This document shows, piece by piece, positions 1 through 10,800 of a DNA stretch of 64,000 bases (its first letter is position 1; each line of letters starts with the position of its first letter). The notes beneath the pieces were generated by a model that made no database searches, was not told the DNA's origin, and saw only the letters and a list, made by a program, of their open reading frames with translations. The position numbers and the translations under genes are program-made. Source of the DNA: Bacteroidota bacterium (lineage in GTDB: Bacteria > Bacteroidota > Bacteroidia > B-17B0 > Aurantibacillaceae); the NCBI GenBank assembly GCA_021155905.1, contig JAJNBG010000027.1:1-64000 (forward strand), read 5' to 3'.

Positions 1-1
1 T

Positions 2-223
<222 letters not shown>

Positions 224-230
224 TAGCTTT

Positions 231-287
231 GTCACACTGAGCTGTCACATTGAGCGGAGTCGAAATGCGAGAAGCGAAGTGTAGACA
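231..287. repeat. Dispersed intergenic repeat (GAGCGGAGTCGA type)
   Basis: A stretch between rpoC and its terminator contains CACTGAGC, TGAGCGGAGTCGA and GAAGCGAAGTG. Related words (AGTTCGAGCGAAGTCGAGAAC and its complement) recur at 7661, 16030, 26261 and 28390, always between genes. This is a dispersed REP-like element; similar words are common between genes in Bacteroidota. Its function is unknown. Confidence 0.6.
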
Positions 288-308
288 ATAATCTCAACAA
301 TATACATT

Positions 309-338
309 AAAACCCTGATAGAAATATCAGGGTTTTTT
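309..338 (+). terminator. Rho-independent terminator after rpoC
   Basis: AACCCTGATA (311-320) and TATCAGGGTT (325-334) form a perfect 10-bp stem with a four-base loop, followed by a run of T. It sits about 90 bases after the rpoC stop and separates the polymerase operon from the surface-protein array. Confidence 0.9.
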
Positions 339-346
339 GTTTCGCT

Positions 347-406
347 CAAATGTGCCAAAAACCCGTTTAATGGTAGGAAGATGGAGAAATAAATGGGGTA
401 TATTTG
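347..406 (+). promoter_or_regulatory. Array promoter 1: shared upstream element, palindrome and -7 box
   Basis: The -7 box TATATTTG is at 399-406 and fits the Bacteroidota consensus TAnnTTTG; the ATG follows at 426. Upstream, 347-376 repeats almost base for base at 7740 and 11432. It contains CCGTTTAATGG (363-373), a copy of the palindrome CCGTTTAACGG with one change that still allows G-T pairing. The centre lies 31 bases before the -7 box, as in the other two copies. No clear -33 TTG is present, which suggests an activator-dependent promoter. Confidence 0.7.
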
Positions 407-425
407 ATGCGGATTTACCAGAGCT

Positions 426-3400
426 ATGAAAAAACTATTGTCGATTTTTATTTTTATTCTATGTTCATCTGGAGCTATTTATGCGCAAGCACCTTCTGTA
501 TGCTTTAACGGAACAAACCAATCTAATTTATTTGGCCCTACAGGGTCTTCCCCCTTATCTTTAGCACACGCTGATTTTAATAATGATGGCAAATTAGATA
601 TTGCCACTGCAAATAGAGTGTCTAACGATATTTCTGTTTTGTTAGGAACTGGCACAGGATCCTTTGCAACAGCGGTAAATTATAGCTGTAATGTTGGGCC
701 TTATTCCATAATTACTTCTGATTTTAATGGAGATGGAAATGTGGATATTGCAACTGCAGATTATGATTCAAATAGTTTATCGGTGTTGTTTGGCTTTGGA
801 AATGGAACATTTTCTACTACTGTTAATTATCCAGTTGGATCTAATCCAATGTCACTAGCATCAGCTGATCTTAATAGTGACGGCAAAATGGATATAGTAG
901 TAGCAAATTATGGTAATTCCGGCATTTCTGTTTTATTGGGATCTGGTAATGGTATTTTTAATCCAGCTAATACTTATACTGTTGGATTTGGTCCAATGGT
1001 TATCAAAACTGTTGATCTTAATAATGATGGTAATAAAGATTTAGTCACTTGTAATTGGGGTAATAATACGTTATCAGTATTGTCGGGTCTCGGAAATGGT
1101 TCTTTTGGAAGTGTCGTGAGTTACAATATCGGCATACATCCGAAATCAATGACATGCGCTGATTTTAATGGCGATGGTAATACTGACATTGTTACTGCTA
1201 ACACACAGGACTACAGCGTTCTGCTTGGAACAAGTAGTGGTACATTCGGCAGTGCGATTACTTATACAGTTAACTCCTCGGGCCAATATTCAATAATATC
1301 TGATGATTTTGATAAGGATTTTAAGCAAGATATATTGATCGTTAATTCACGTAATCTCAGTTTTTTTCAGGGTAGTGGAACAGGCAGTTTTACCTTTCAG
1401 GTGAAATATAACTTGCACGCCTGGGAAGCAATTGTCGCAGATTTTAATGGAGATGGAAACCTAGACATAGCCGGCATATATACAGAGGGTGTTACCCTTT
1501 TATTTGGAAAGGCAAACGGAATTTTTGAATCTGCACTCAATTATGATATAGCGGGAAATGCGCCTTATAGTTTAGTCTCCGGAGATTTTAATAAAGATGG
1601 TCATACTGATATTGCAGCCTCAAGTATTGGCACACAGAACATCTCTGTAGTGTTTGGTTTGGGCAACGCTTCAATGTCTGCGCCTGTTAGTTATTCAACA
1701 GATATAAGTCCTCGATCAATTATTTCAACTGATTTAAATGGTGATGGTAATTTAGATTTAGTAGCATCAAATATGAATTCCAGTACTATGTCTGTTTTTT
1801 TGGGATCGGCTACTGGAGTTTTTGTTCAAGCGGTTAGTTACCCAATTAATTCTTCTATACCTTTAAATTTAATTAGCGCTGATTTTAATGCAGATAGCAA
1901 GGCAGATATAGCAATAGCAAGTGTTGGCGACATTTCTGTACTTCTGGGACTTGGAACGGGAGGTTTTTTACCGCCACTTAACTACGCTATCGGTCATTCT
2001 CCAATAGCTTTGACCAGTAATGATTTTAATAATGATGGGTATGTAGATATTACGTTTACTGATGCAAACTCTAATGAGGCAGTTGTCTTGCTAGGCGATG
2101 GAGCCGGAGCATTTACTACTGGTAATAGCTACAGTATCGGTCAGTATCCAGAATCTATAATTTCTGGTGATTTTAACGGCGATGGGAATCAAGATTTGGC
2201 AACTGCTAATAATACTTCAAACGACGTTTCTGTATTGTTAGGTTTAGGAACAGGTTTGTTTTCTGGCGCTGTAACTTATTCTGTTGGGTTAAATATAAAG
2301 TCAATAACCTCCGCGGATTTAAACAGGGATAATAAGCCGGATTTAATTGTTGCCAATAATACTTTTGGCCTGGGGAATGTCTCTATTTTAATGGGTTCGA
2401 GTACAGGTACATTTGGGCAGCCAATAAGTTATGCAGTAGGTTCAGCTCCCAATGCAGTTATTACCGCTGATTTTAATGAGGATGGGAATATAGATATTGC
2501 AACCGCAAATTTAGGAGCAAATAACGTAGGAATATTAATTAACAGTTCAGTCTCGCTGAATCCTCCTAACAGTATTTGTGCTGGCAATAGCGCTACGTTG
2601 ACCGCAATAAACGCTTCCTCATATGTCTGGAGCACTGGAGCAGTCTCTAATAGCGTTATTATTAATCCTACTGTAAGCACAGCTTATACAGTTACTGGTA
2701 CAAACCTAGGTGGTTGTTCGTCTGTAATTTCTTTTTCGATAGAGGTTCTGACATCTTTTCCGACATTGTCGATAACAGCTTCTGCAAATTCTGTTTGTGT
2801 GGGATCTTCAATAGATTTTACCGCAAGCGGTGCAAACACTTATTCTTGGAGTACAGGCGAATCGTCGCCAAATATTACAATTACTCCAGCAGTAAGCTCT
2901 ACATACACTGTTATCGGAGAGAATGTTTGTGGCAATTTATCACAATCTATTACTGTAAATATTGACTCAACATGTACTGATGTTTGGCCTGGCGATGCCA
3001 ATTCTGATGGTACAGCAGACAATCTGGACGTTCTGGAGCTCGGATTACATTATACACAAACAGGCCCGGCAAGAACAATGGCCAGCAATGCCTGGCAATC
3101 TTATTTTGCAAACAACTGGCCAGGAACGATCACTAATGGAAAAAATTTAAATCATAGTGATTGCAATGGAGACGGAATCATCAATGATAGTGATACGTTG
3201 GCTATATATAATAATTATGGCTTAATTCATACATTTAAAACAGCTCAAACAAATACAATTAACCCGGTGTTGACAATTATTCCTGATCAAGCATCGGTTG
3301 TAAAAGGCACATGGGGATCAGCTTCTATTAATATAGGAAGTGCAACGGATCCAATCAATAATATCAATGGCGTGGCTTTCACTATTGACTTTGATAATTC

Positions 3401-3947
3401 GTTAATTGAAACTAATAACATTTATATTGAGTATCAAAATTCCTTTCTGGACGCCGGTCAAAATTTATATTTCAGGAAATTAGATTTTGCAAATGGCAAA
3501 ATATATACTGCTATCACACACACTCTGGCTAATAATGCGAACGGCTTTGGTAAAATTGCGACCCTGCATTATCAGATCAAATCCAGTTTAACAACGGACG
3601 AAACATGTAGTCTCGGATTAATTCAAGCTAACAAATCAGATGCATCCGGTAATATCGTGCCGTTATCATCAGGAGTAGGAATTTTCTTAGTAAGTGGCAC
3701 AAGTGTTGGTTTTAATCTTATTTCCATAAGTCCAAATCCAACCAATGGTTTCCTAACCTTAAGCTCAAAAACTGACTTGCAAAAAATCGAAGTACTTTCA
3801 GTAACAGGACAGACCATGCTAACTGAAATTCCAACCGGCACTTCTCATACATTAAGTTTAGAAAGCTTTGCTAATGGCATTTACTTTGTTAATGTGCATC
3901 AAAACGATCGCATTGTGAAGAGAGAGAAAGTTGTATTGAATAAATAA
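426..3947 (+). CDS. Secreted FG-GAP repeat protein with dockerin-like, cohesin-like and T9SS domains (array member 1)
   Basis: A 1173-residue exported protein. A signal peptide (MKKLLSIFIFILCSSGAIYAQ) is followed by 14 FG-GAP/VCBS-type repeats at residues about 49-690, each with a calcium-loop core such as DFNNDGKLD or DFNGDGNVD, spaced about 49 residues apart; these should fold as beta-propellers. Two Ig-like repeats (about 705-850) follow. A dockerin-like pair starts near residue 852 (DANSDGTADNLD and DCNGDGIINDSD), then a cohesin-like beta-sandwich (about 945-1090), then a T9SS type A sorting domain (about 1098-1173, SPNPTNG to VVLNK). The product is expected to cross the outer membrane by T9SS and be attached to or released from the surface. 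FG-GAP proteins often act in adhesion, but the ligand here cannot be inferred. It is first of five tandem paralogues sharing the C-terminal module. Confidence 0.9.
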   Translation: MKKLLSIFIFILCSSGAIYAQAPSVCFNGTNQSNLFGPTGSSPLSLAHADFNNDGKLDIATANRVSNDISVLLGTGTGSFATAVNYSCNVGPYSIITSDFNGDGNVDIATADYDSNSLSVLFGFGNGTFSTTVNYPVGSNPMSLASADLNSDGKMDIVVANYGNSGISVLLGSGNGIFNPANTYTVGFGPMVIKTVDLNNDGNKDLVTCNWGNNTLSVLSGLGNGSFGSVVSYNIGIHPKSMTCADFNGDGNTDIVTANTQDYSVLLGTSSGTFGSAITYTVNSSGQYSIISDDFDKDFKQDILIVNSRNLSFFQGSGTGSFTFQVKYNLHAWEAIVADFNGDGNLDIAGIYTEGVTLLFGKANGIFESALNYDIAGNAPYSLVSGDFNKDGHTDIAASSIGTQNISVVFGLGNASMSAPVSYSTDISPRSIISTDLNGDGNLDLVASNMNSSTMSVFLGSATGVFVQAVSYPINSSIPLNLISADFNADSKADIAIASVGDISVLLGLGTGGFLPPLNYAIGHSPIALTSNDFNNDGYVDITFTDANSNEAVVLLGDGAGAFTTGNSYSIGQYPESIISGDFNGDGNQDLATANNTSNDVSVLLGLGTGLFSGAVTYSVGLNIKSITSADLNRDNKPDLIVANNTFGLGNVSILMGSSTGTFGQPISYAVGSAPNAVITADFNEDGNIDIATANLGANNVGILINSSVSLNPPNSICAGNSATLTAINASSYVWSTGAVSNSVIINPTVSTAYTVTGTNLGGCSSVISFSIEVLTSFPTLSITASANSVCVGSSIDFTASGANTYSWSTGESSPNITITPAVSSTYTVIGENVCGNLSQSITVNIDSTCTDVWPGDANSDGTADNLDVLELGLHYTQTGPARTMASNAWQSYFANNWPGTITNGKNLNHSDCNGDGIINDSDTLAIYNNYGLIHTFKTAQTNTINPVLTIIPDQASVVKGTWGSASINIGSATDPINNINGVAFTIDFDNSLIETNNIYIEYQNSFLDAGQNLYFRKLDFANGKIYTAITHTLANNANGFGKIATLHYQIKSSLTTDETCSLGLIQANKSDASGNIVPLSSGVGIFLVSGTSVGFNLISISPNPTNGFLTLSSKTDLQKIEVLSVTGQTMLTEIPTGTSHTLSLESFANGIYFVNVHQNDRIVKREKVVLNK

Positions 3948-4044
3948 ATCAATTCAACAGTACTAAGTTCTAAACAGTATATCATGTTTTAGGCCCTATT
4001 GCAGAAAATCTGCTTATCTGTAAGATTTGTATCTCTGTATTTTG

Positions 4045-4052
4045 TAAATTTG
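4045..4052 (+). promoter_or_regulatory. -7 box of array member 2
   Basis: TAAATTTG matches TAnnTTTG and lies 15 bases before the ATG at 4067. The palindrome and conserved block found before members 1, 3 and 4 are absent from the 119-base gap here. This gene therefore has a different upstream control region, or is partly read through from member 1, after which I see no strong terminator. Confidence 0.6.
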
Positions 4053-4066
4053 ATAAAAGATTTATT

Positions 4067-7000
4067 ATGAGAATTATTTTATTTGCTTTCTTGATTATAA
4101 GCACAAGATTTCTTGGTCAGGTATGTTTTGATTCTATTACATCACGGATCTCATACATACCTGGAGGCTGCCAAAAATTTGTTACTGGGGATTTTAATGA
4201 AGATGGAAAACTTGATGTAGTGGTGCCTAACTCATCTACTTATTATTTTGCAGTTTTATTGGGCAATGCACAAGGAGGCTTTACGAGCCAAACCACTTAT
4301 ACAACCTCGTATGCTGCAAAAAACGTAGTAAGCGCAGATGTTAATAATGATAATCATAAAGATCTTGTTTTTTTAAGTTATTACGGTACTCCAAGCATGC
4401 TCACGGTTGCACTTGGTAATGGCAACGGAACTTTTACTGAAGTAACCACATTTTCGGTTACAACTACAAATGGTAGTTATTTAGATGTGAGAGATATTAA
4501 TAATGATACGCATTTAGATATTGTTACATTAATTTCAGGGCCATCTTTTACGTCTGCATTTCAATATAATTATGGAAACGGAAACGGACAATTCCTAACA
4601 TCCAGCACTTTTAATACAGGAATTGCATTCAGTTATACCTATTTAAAAAATGATTTTAATGCGGATGGAAAAGTAGATTACGCGTCCGTTACACAATCAA
4701 ACAATATTTCATTTATTTATGGCACAACTAACGGCTCTTTTTCTTCACCCGCAAATATAATACCAATAAATCATCCGGTATCATTAGAAATTTTTGATTA
4801 CAATAATGATTCTAAGCAGGATCTTGCGATTGCGTATGGTAGCAATAACGATTCACTTGGTATTTATACAGGAGATGGCACAGGGCAGTTTACATTATTA
4901 AATGCGGTCAAAATACCGGGCGTTACAAACGGATATCCTTACACAACCGGTGTTTCTGTTTTACTTTCTTCAGATATAAACGGTGATACTTACCAAGATA
5001 TTCTAGTGCATACTCAAGGAAGTTTTTTTCTTGTTCTTTTAAATGATGGCGCTGGTAATTTTACACCTGGCGCTAAATTTTCAATTGGAATCGCATTGTA
5101 TGATGTGTTATTAAAAGATATTAATAATGACGGGAACAAAGATCTTTTGCAGTTATATAGCAATACATCGGGTAAGTTTGTGGTGAATTTAAACACACCA
5201 TCTTCGGCACGGTTCGAAAAATCAAGACATATTTTGGTTTCAGGTTCACCTTTTGAAATTTCAACCGCAGATTTTGATCATGATGGGCATAACGATATTG
5301 CTACAGCTGCAGATGGCCAAATAACGGTACTTTATGGAGCCGGTAATGGCGAAACAGATCAAATTAAAGGCCATGGTACTGCTTCTACAAACTGGGCCAT
5401 GGACGTTGCCGATTTTAATAACGATGGATGGATGGATATGTTTTCGGCATCAAAAGTTTATATTAACACTGGTAGCAGAACTTTTAGTTTAGCCTTAAAT
5501 GGACTAAATGCGTCAGCTTATGAAGTAGATAAAGGAGATTTTAATAACGATGGGAACATTGATATCTTAATCCCAAATGATATGTTTAATAATATTATTG
5601 TGAAATTTGGAAATGGGGCAGGGGCGTTTCCTACAAGCACTTCGGCCGTCGTGGGTTCTGCACCATTGTCTACAACAGTTGCTGATTTTAATAATGATAA
5701 TTTTGATGATGTAGCCACAATTATTAACACAGCTCAACAGTTAAGTATTAGCATGAATAATGGAGCAGGGCAGTTTCTAACTGCTGTTACATATACAGCT
5801 AATGCCAGACCATTAATTGTAAGAAGTGGCGATTTAAACAAAGACGGAAACGTTGATCTTGTTATAGCAAATTTTACTTCGGGTGGCACACAAGGTACAG
5901 TTAGATTGTTGTATGGTAATGGCACAGGAACTTTTCCGACGCAAACGTCTGTTATTTTTAACGGAACAGTTGCTCCACAAGGCATGGTGTTAGAAGACAT
6001 CAACAACGATTCGTATTTAGATGTTGCTGTTTCGCACGAAACTACAGTGCCTTTGTCTTTTATTACGCTGTACTATAGTGATGGTGCCGGCGGATTAAAA
6101 CCACCTGTATACTATTACAATACCAATAAATCATACGATGTTGCTTTTGTTGATTACAATGGTGATGGGGTAAAAGACATGATTTCGGCTGATAAAAAAA
6201 TTCAAGGCTTAAGTATATTATTTGGACGAACCCCGGTTATTAATTTTGGGATAAGTGATACGACCATTTGCGCCGGCATGCCCATTACAATAACACCTGG
6301 TGGGGCTATTACCTATACATGGTCTGGCGTTACACCTCCAACCGGTGTATTTACACCTACAACTTCCACAACCTATACACTCGTAGGCGAAAACGCCTGT
6401 GGTTTTGGAACAAACCAACTTACCATTAATGTCATTCAATCAACGCCTACATTATCGGTAACGCAAATTTCTACAACTGTTTGCGAAGGCTCCTCCGTGC
6501 AAGTGCAGGCTAGTGTTAGCGATAATTATACTTGGTTTAATGGAGCAACTACACAAAGCATAAGTATTGTAGGATATAATGATTCATTAGTAACCGTATC
6601 AAGTGTCAACATTTGTGGTGTTGCCACTTCGAGTTTGGCAATTATAACCAATACGCTATGCCAGGATGTTTGGCCGGGGGATGCAAACAGCGATGGAGTC
6701 GCAGATAACTTAGATGTGTTGGAACTAGGCTTGCATTTTACTCAAACAGGCTCTGCACGATCAACAACCAGCAATACATGGCAATCCTATTTTGCCAATA
6801 ACTGGACAGGTACCATCACTACCGGCAAAAATTTAAATCACAGTGATTGTAATGGGGATGGGATCATCAACGCTGATGATACTTTGGCTATTTATAATAA
6901 TTATGGTTTGAATCATGCATTTAAACCTGTTCAAACAGCAACGGTCAATCCGCAGTTAAGTATCATTCCTGACCAGTCTTCTGTTGTAAAAGGTTCCTGG

Positions 7001-7648
7001 GGAACAGCATCCATTTATTTAGGAGATGCGACGAATACCATTAATAATATAAATGGCATCGCTTTTACAATTGATTTTGATAATACACTGATCGAAACCA
7101 ATAGCATTTACATTGAGTACCAAAATTCCTTTTTGGATGCCGGACAAAATTTGGATTTCAGAAAATTGAATTTTGCCAGTGGTAAAATTTATACTGCCAC
7201 CACGCATACTGTAAATAACAATGTGAGTGGTTTTGGAAAAATTGCCACTCTGCATTACCAGATCAAATCCAGTTTAACAACCGACGAAGTATTGAATTTT
7301 GCATTGATTCAGGCTAATCAATCGGATGCTTCCGGTATTATTTCTCCATTAACCTCAGGAACCGGCACTTTAATGACTATTGGTTCAAGTGTTGGTTTCC
7401 ATGAGTTAAATGGAAGTATAGTTTCAATTAGCCCCAACCCAACCAATGGTTTTTTTACTGTCAAGTCAAAAACTGATTTGCAAAAAATTGAAGTACTTTC
7501 CATAACAGGACAGGCCATGCTAACTGAAATCCCAGCCAGCACTTCTCATATGTTAAATTTAGAAAGCTTTGCAAATGGCATTTACTTTGTTAATGTGTAT
7601 CAAAATGACCGTATTGTGAAGAGAGAAAAAGTTGTGTTGAACAAGTAG
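4067..7648 (+). CDS. Secreted FG-GAP repeat protein with dockerin-like, cohesin-like and T9SS domains (array member 2)
   Basis: 1193 residues with the same plan as member 1. A signal peptide (MRIILFAFLIISTRFLGQ) precedes 14 FG-GAP-type loops (DFNEDGKLD, DVNNDNHKD and so on to DYNGDGVKD) over about residues 45-710, then two Ig-like repeats. The dockerin-like pair starts near residue 866 (DANSDGVADNLD, DCNGDGIINADD), followed by the cohesin-like domain and the T9SS sorting domain. The passenger differs much more from member 1 than the C-terminal module does: long stretches of the last 200 bases differ from member 1 at only scattered, mostly silent positions. This suggests recent duplication or gene conversion of the 3' module. 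Role: a T9SS-exported surface or extracellular protein, possibly adhesive; the ligand is unknown. Confidence 0.9.
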   Translation: MRIILFAFLIISTRFLGQVCFDSITSRISYIPGGCQKFVTGDFNEDGKLDVVVPNSSTYYFAVLLGNAQGGFTSQTTYTTSYAAKNVVSADVNNDNHKDLVFLSYYGTPSMLTVALGNGNGTFTEVTTFSVTTTNGSYLDVRDINNDTHLDIVTLISGPSFTSAFQYNYGNGNGQFLTSSTFNTGIAFSYTYLKNDFNADGKVDYASVTQSNNISFIYGTTNGSFSSPANIIPINHPVSLEIFDYNNDSKQDLAIAYGSNNDSLGIYTGDGTGQFTLLNAVKIPGVTNGYPYTTGVSVLLSSDINGDTYQDILVHTQGSFFLVLLNDGAGNFTPGAKFSIGIALYDVLLKDINNDGNKDLLQLYSNTSGKFVVNLNTPSSARFEKSRHILVSGSPFEISTADFDHDGHNDIATAADGQITVLYGAGNGETDQIKGHGTASTNWAMDVADFNNDGWMDMFSASKVYINTGSRTFSLALNGLNASAYEVDKGDFNNDGNIDILIPNDMFNNIIVKFGNGAGAFPTSTSAVVGSAPLSTTVADFNNDNFDDVATIINTAQQLSISMNNGAGQFLTAVTYTANARPLIVRSGDLNKDGNVDLVIANFTSGGTQGTVRLLYGNGTGTFPTQTSVIFNGTVAPQGMVLEDINNDSYLDVAVSHETTVPLSFITLYYSDGAGGLKPPVYYYNTNKSYDVAFVDYNGDGVKDMISADKKIQGLSILFGRTPVINFGISDTTICAGMPITITPGGAITYTWSGVTPPTGVFTPTTSTTYTLVGENACGFGTNQLTINVIQSTPTLSVTQISTTVCEGSSVQVQASVSDNYTWFNGATTQSISIVGYNDSLVTVSSVNICGVATSSLAIITNTLCQDVWPGDANSDGVADNLDVLELGLHFTQTGSARSTTSNTWQSYFANNWTGTITTGKNLNHSDCNGDGIINADDTLAIYNNYGLNHAFKPVQTATVNPQLSIIPDQSSVVKGSWGTASIYLGDATNTINNINGIAFTIDFDNTLIETNSIYIEYQNSFLDAGQNLDFRKLNFASGKIYTATTHTVNNNVSGFGKIATLHYQIKSSLTTDEVLNFALIQANQSDASGIISPLTSGTGTLMTIGSSVGFHELNGSIVSISPNPTNGFFTVKSKTDLQKIEVLSITGQAMLTEIPASTSHMLNLESFANGIYFVNVYQNDRIVKREKVVLNK

Positions 7649-7660
7649 TCAGCGCCCTTT

Positions 7661-7683
7661 TCAGTTCGGGCGGAGTCGAGAAC
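7661..7683. repeat. Dispersed intergenic repeat (GTTCGGGCGGAGTCGAGAAC type)
   Basis: TCAGTTCGGGCGGAGTCGAG followed by AAC lies 12 bases after the stop of array member 2. It is one of at least five related copies in this window, all between genes. Confidence 0.6.
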
Positions 7684-7693
7684 AATATAAATT

Positions 7694-7730
7694 AAAAACC
7701 CTGTCCGCTAGCTATCGGGCGGGGTTTTTT
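7694..7730 (+). terminator. Terminator after array member 2
   Basis: AAAACCC and CCG on the left pair with CGG and GGGTTTT on the right around a loop containing CTAGCTAT, and a run of six T follows. The stem is imperfect. It ends the transcript of member 2 just before the promoter of member 3. Confidence 0.8.
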
Positions 7731-7737
7731 GTTTCGC

Positions 7738-7798
7738 TGAAATGTGCCAAAAACCCGTTTAACGGTAAGAAGTTGGAGAAATAATTGAATTATATTTG
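7738..7798 (+). promoter_or_regulatory. Array promoter 3: shared upstream element, palindrome and -7 box
   Basis: The -7 box TATATTTG is at 7791-7798. The perfect palindrome CCGTTTAACGG is at 7755-7765, with its centre 31 bases before the box. The block 7740-7769 is almost identical to those at 347 and 11432, and here the similarity to promoter 1 extends further downstream (GGAGAAATAA near 7775). A shared activator or repressor site is the simplest reading. Confidence 0.75.
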
Positions 7799-7816
7799 GA
7801 GAAATTTAGCGGACCC

Positions 7817-10800
7817 ATGAAAAAAATTATTTTTTTATTATTTATTGGACTTTTTTTTACTAAAGGAATAAAAGCACAAATTAGCGATTCATATTTTCCT
7901 GATATAGAACCTAAAGAAAATGGAAAAATTCTGTGCCATTTAAAATATCACAACAAAATTATTATTGGCGGTTCAAGTTTCATAAATGCGAAAGATTTTC
8001 CTTCGGTTATCTGTGTTGATACTCTTGGTAATACATTATGGAATACCGCTATAAATGATTCTAGTTCATATACCCTTTTTAGTGGCAATGGTATTTATAA
8101 ATTAATGGATTCTGGTGACGGATATGTGTTTGCATTATTTGATCAAGCTATGGCTAATGAGATATGGAAAATTGATGGAACAACGGGGATGATAGTTTGG
8201 AAAAAACAAATACCGTATTCCACTTATCGGCATATGATTAACTATGATGCAAATAAATTTATAATTTCATATTCAACTGCTACGACATCATCAGGAAAGA
8301 AGCGTATAGCTTTTTTTAGCAAATTGACGGGCGACACTTTATACACTAAAAGTATAGGCATTGCAAATCAGAGATATGGGTTAGCAATTGATTCACAAAA
8401 AAATATTTATTATACAAATGCTGATTCAATTCATAAATTGAATTTCAGCCTACCTCATAATAAAATATGGTCAAATGCTTTCCCTGTAGCTCAAATCAAT
8501 GAGTATCAGGGTATTTATTGTGATACTGTACAAAATGAGGTGTTTTATTTTGGTAACAATAGTGCCTCTTCCTGGAAAAATCCTAAAATTGTTAAAGTGA
8601 ATTCAACGACGGGAGCCTTTATTTCATATTTTTCCGTGCCTGTTTATGCGGATGCTGAATTTCAGAATCTTAGCGCAACGAACAGTTTTTTATATTTAAA
8701 TTGGCGACATTTGACCGTTGGAGGAGGGGTATACCCGTACATGATTACAAAGTACGATAAATCAAGTGGGACTGCCGCATGGCATACTAACTATTCATTT
8801 ATTGGAAATGGTGCTCCGCCTAGCACTTATCATAGTGGAAATGGTTCTTCTGCTATGTCTATTGATATTGATAATAACGGAGATATCTACGCTACGGGAT
8901 ATTATGGCGATGCGAATGATGCACCTGAGAATTGGGGCATAATTAAATTAAATGGTTCTACCGGTAATATTTCTTTTGAGAAAACGATAACAGAAGACAG
9001 TCTTCATGATAATAATATAAGTTCAGGGCTGGCTGCATGCGTTATTAACAATCAACCTTATTTTGTTGGTAATCTGGAAACCTCACATAAATTATATTTT
9101 GAACGATCCAAAGTAGCTTATGTTAAATTAGACGCATCTACAGGTAATACGGTTTTTAAAAAATATTTTGACGGCACTTATAAATTTCGTTCACGCGTTT
9201 TAGCAATTGAGCGTTATCCCCAAAACCAGACTTTGGTGTTAAGTCAGGTTGGACGGGCGATAAATGTTGAGATGCTGGATCCGGATAAAAACATTTTATG
9301 GAGAAAAACATTATCTAAAGATTATTATTTATTTGGATCAAACTTAAGTGTTTCCCAAAATGGAGAAATATATGTAAGTGGTTACTCTGCTAAAGAGTAT
9401 AATACTTTTCCATATTATAACGCTTCAACTGATTCAATTTTTATATTTAAACTTAATAGCGCTGGTAATCTGCTAGGATTCAGTTCCTTTTATGTGAATC
9501 AAACCAAAGTATCACCGATAGACTTAATAGCAGATAACTCTTCAGCATTTATTTTTTATCAGAAGAATTACACGAGTGTTTTTTACAGAAAATATAATGG
9601 GTCAACTATATCAGCTGAGTCTACCACAAGTATGAATTACGTGAAACTAAATCCTAATTTAACTCCTGGTACACCAACTGTGTTTTATAAACAAAATTAT
9701 TTAGTTGAGCAAAATTCTGCGATATTGCAAATTGCAGCAACTGGTCCTTCCGGTTCTGCATTGTATGAGATCGATAAAACAACTTTGGCTTTGAGCGTTG
9801 CGGCACCTCTTCCTGTTAGCAAGATCAATGCAATCAATTCTGTTTATAAGTTAGATCCTGCTAGAACGATTATTTGTGGACGTAATTTTATGAATTATGG
9901 ATCTATAGTTTGCTATAACGTTAATATACTTGACACAATTTGGACAAAAGTGTTAAATACGGGTTCATCAACCCAGGTGATTAAAGGTGTGGCAGATCCA
10001 CAGAAAAATTATTTTTACACTATAAGTTCTGATTCTTTAAATCTAGTTGTTAGGAAAGTTTCAGTTAATAATGGAAATTTAATTTGGACTTACACATATA
10101 ATGGACAAGTAAGTAATCAACATGATTTTCCAATGGATATTTCATACGATGATTTTAGAAAGAAAGTTGTCGTGTGTGGATTTAGAACTATTAATAATAA
10201 ACGCCAGTCTCTTACTATTATTCTCGATACCTTGGGTTCCGCTTTAGATACAATTATTAAGGTTGGAAGTTACGCTGGAAATAATGAAGCTCTTTGCGCA
10301 AGTACATTGTATGATGGTACAGAATGGATTGGTGGGTATGTAGATAATCACCCTGAGACTGGTTTTATTTCTGAAATTGCAGGTTCTTTTGCAAATGTCT
10401 GGCCTGGCGATGCCAACAGTGATGGAACCGCTGACAACTTAGATGTGTTAGAGCTTGGCTTGCATTTCACACAAACAGGCCCTGCCCGTGCAACAACAAG
10501 CAACACCTGGCAATCTTATTTTGCTAACAACTGGACAGGAACGATCACGAACGGGGAAAATTTAAACCACGCTGACTGCAATGGCGATGGAATCATCAAT
10601 GATAATGATACTTTGGCCATTTATAACAATTACGGAATGGCTCACTCTTTTAAACCGGTGCAAACTACCACAGTCAATCCGCAGTTAAGCATCATTCCGG
10701 ATCAATCAGCTGTTGTAAAAGGAACATGGGGAACAGCCTCCATTTATTTAGGAGGTACAACAAGTCCAATTAGCAACATCAATGGCCTTGCTTTCACTAT

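Noticed and set aside
2429-7542. Open frames opposite the FG-GAP and C-terminal modules of the array.
   Set aside because: They are mirror frames of repetitive coding sequence, lack leaders or domains, and recur at the same places in each paralogue.
7796-7816. TTG start of array member 3 at 7796.
   Set aside because: It overlaps the -7 box and puts six extra residues before an otherwise normal signal peptide starting at ATG 7817.
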